Source: Brachyhypopomus gauderio
Taxonomy: Eukaryota > Chordata > Actinopteri > Gymnotiformes > Hypopomidae
Direction: 5' to 3'
Assembly (NCBI RefSeq): GCF_052324685.1
Contig: NC_135212.1
Location: 24,341,762-24,405,761, forward strand
DNA length: 64,000 bases
Within the stretch, counting starts at the first letter, position 1. Each line of letters begins with the position of its first letter. The position numbers were made by a program, and so were the translations under genes. The notes below the pieces were generated by a model. It worked only from the letters and a program-made list of their open reading frames with translations. It did no database searches and was not told the origin of the DNA. Of this stretch, positions 62,980 to 64,000 are shown piece after piece.

Positions 62980-64000
62980 AGAAGACTTTTTTTTCTTTTG
63001 TTACATTTTTGCTTATTGGCAAATTTGTTTGAATGATAGGTAGGTAATTTAGTTTCTGTTTCAGTCTCTGTTATGTTAAAATTTTTCCGGGGGTTTATCA
63101 TTTTAACAACTGTTATATTTTCTAATTGCTTAGCGGTTTTTGTTTCCTAGGCTATGAAAAGTTTCATATGACATTTTAGATTTCAAAAATCTTGCAAAAT
63201 CTACAACGTATCACATAGAAACCCAAAGTTGTGAAAATAGGTGTAATGTTAGTTTTGACAAACGCCTACATAGTAAAGTATGAGTGGTTTAAGTATTACA
63301 GTTGTATCAATTATTTAGAAGTATTTATAGTCCGATCAATGACCATTGTCTCACTACAAAGCCTCGCGCGGGGGTATCGGTGTCAAGTGTTGTACCGTTG
63401 CACTTTGTAATCTACATTTCAAAATGGGTTTACAGACAGGGAAAGGAGCAAGCTTCTTCAAAATGAATCGAGAAAAAAAATTATATATATAACAATTAGC
63501 GAATTTTGTGCTTGATATGCGTCGTCAAAATAGACTATTATTTAAATATTGAAGCCTATTTGTTATAAAATACACAATTGCCTTGAGCCGTTCCATCTGC
63601 ATTCGCTATTCATTTAAAAATAAAACATTGTTATTGAAATGATATGCGCCGCGGGACTTAGTAACCGGTGATTGTCTCCAGAGGCAATTTTGGACGGTGT
63701 GGCGAGGGGATACGCGTTGCTTACATGTGCTCCGATTCTCATAACCAACCTTTAAAGAACATTTTCATATATGATTATTTAGATAATGAGAAAGATGGTT
63801 AGATTTTATAAGATATGTTACAGATTATTTAGAGAATGAGAGAACCCTTTGAATTGGTCTATCTTGTAACATTAGACTGGCCGATGTGTAATTTTCTAAC
63901 GACATAAACATACACGAAACACTATACGCTATAGCCTAATAACATACTAAATAAGATGTTGTTTAAAAAGCGTAACGTGCATCTATGACGTTTATCCGAC
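62481..64000. other. Upstream region of skor1
   Basis: No gene found. The region holds a CACGTG box near 62758, GT/CGTGT repeats near 62797-62835 with a G run, an (AAT)n microsatellite and AT-rich DNA. Developmental enhancers of skor1 could lie here, but nothing in the sequence proves it. Confidence 0.5.
62926..62977. repeat. (AAT)n microsatellite upstream of skor1
   Basis: About 16 AAT units. It is the second AAT array of the skor1 locus, and it creates false Ile or Tyr homopolymer frames. Confidence 0.95.

Overview
The window is vertebrate nuclear DNA and most likely from a ray-finned (teleost) fish. It holds four spliced protein genes with GT/AG introns and conserved exon phases. The genes sit among many microsatellites and minisatellites, hAT elements with intact target-site duplications, a Ty3/Gypsy integrase relic and LINE 3'-end relics of the kind common in fish. 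I saw no prokaryotic gene, tRNA, rRNA or CRISPR array. Exon models were built by hand by translating both strands, requiring consensus splice sites and unbroken codon phase, and comparing with remembered vertebrate families. No alignment was run.

Layout, left to right: (1) 1-13,268 has no gene I can support. It has GA/CT-rich microsatellites, an old L2-like LINE tail and possible regulatory DNA. (2) 13,269-27,137, minus strand: a 17-exon gene for an 813-residue ankyrin-repeat plus coiled-coil protein of the UACA/RAI14/ANKRD24/ANKRD35 family, best matched to UACA. (3) 28,436-34,553, minus strand: morf4l1 (MRG15), 12 coding exons, 323 residues. (4) About 35,060-35,720: a decayed Ty3/Gypsy integrase piece. 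(5) 38,689-51,701, minus strand: pias1, 14 coding exons, 657 residues. Its roughly 6-kb first intron carries a 1.2-kb hAT element and a 1.4-kb minisatellite. (6) 51,702-56,136: intergenic DNA with an inverted pair of repeats. (7) 56,137-62,331, minus strand: skor1, a coding exon of 584 codons followed by seven small exons encoding the C-terminal coiled coil, plus a non-coding 5' exon. (8) 62,332-64,000: skor1 upstream region.

All four genes point the same way (skor1, pias1, morf4l1, uaca-like in transcription order), each with its own promoter region. Three act in nuclear regulation: MRG15 reads methylated H3K36 inside histone acetyltransferase/deacetylase complexes, PIAS1 is a SUMO E3 ligase and transcription co-regulator, and SKOR1 is a neural SKI-family corepressor. 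The UACA-like protein is expected to be a cytoplasmic/cytoskeletal scaffold. PIAS1, SKOR1 and UACA all lie on human 15q23, so the window looks like a fish version of that block. No wholly new gene system was recognised. The most distinctive features are the E-box-bearing minisatellite in pias1 intron 1, a compact uaca-like gene, two hAT elements with perfect 8-bp target duplications, and six CTCF-like motifs that all face the same way.
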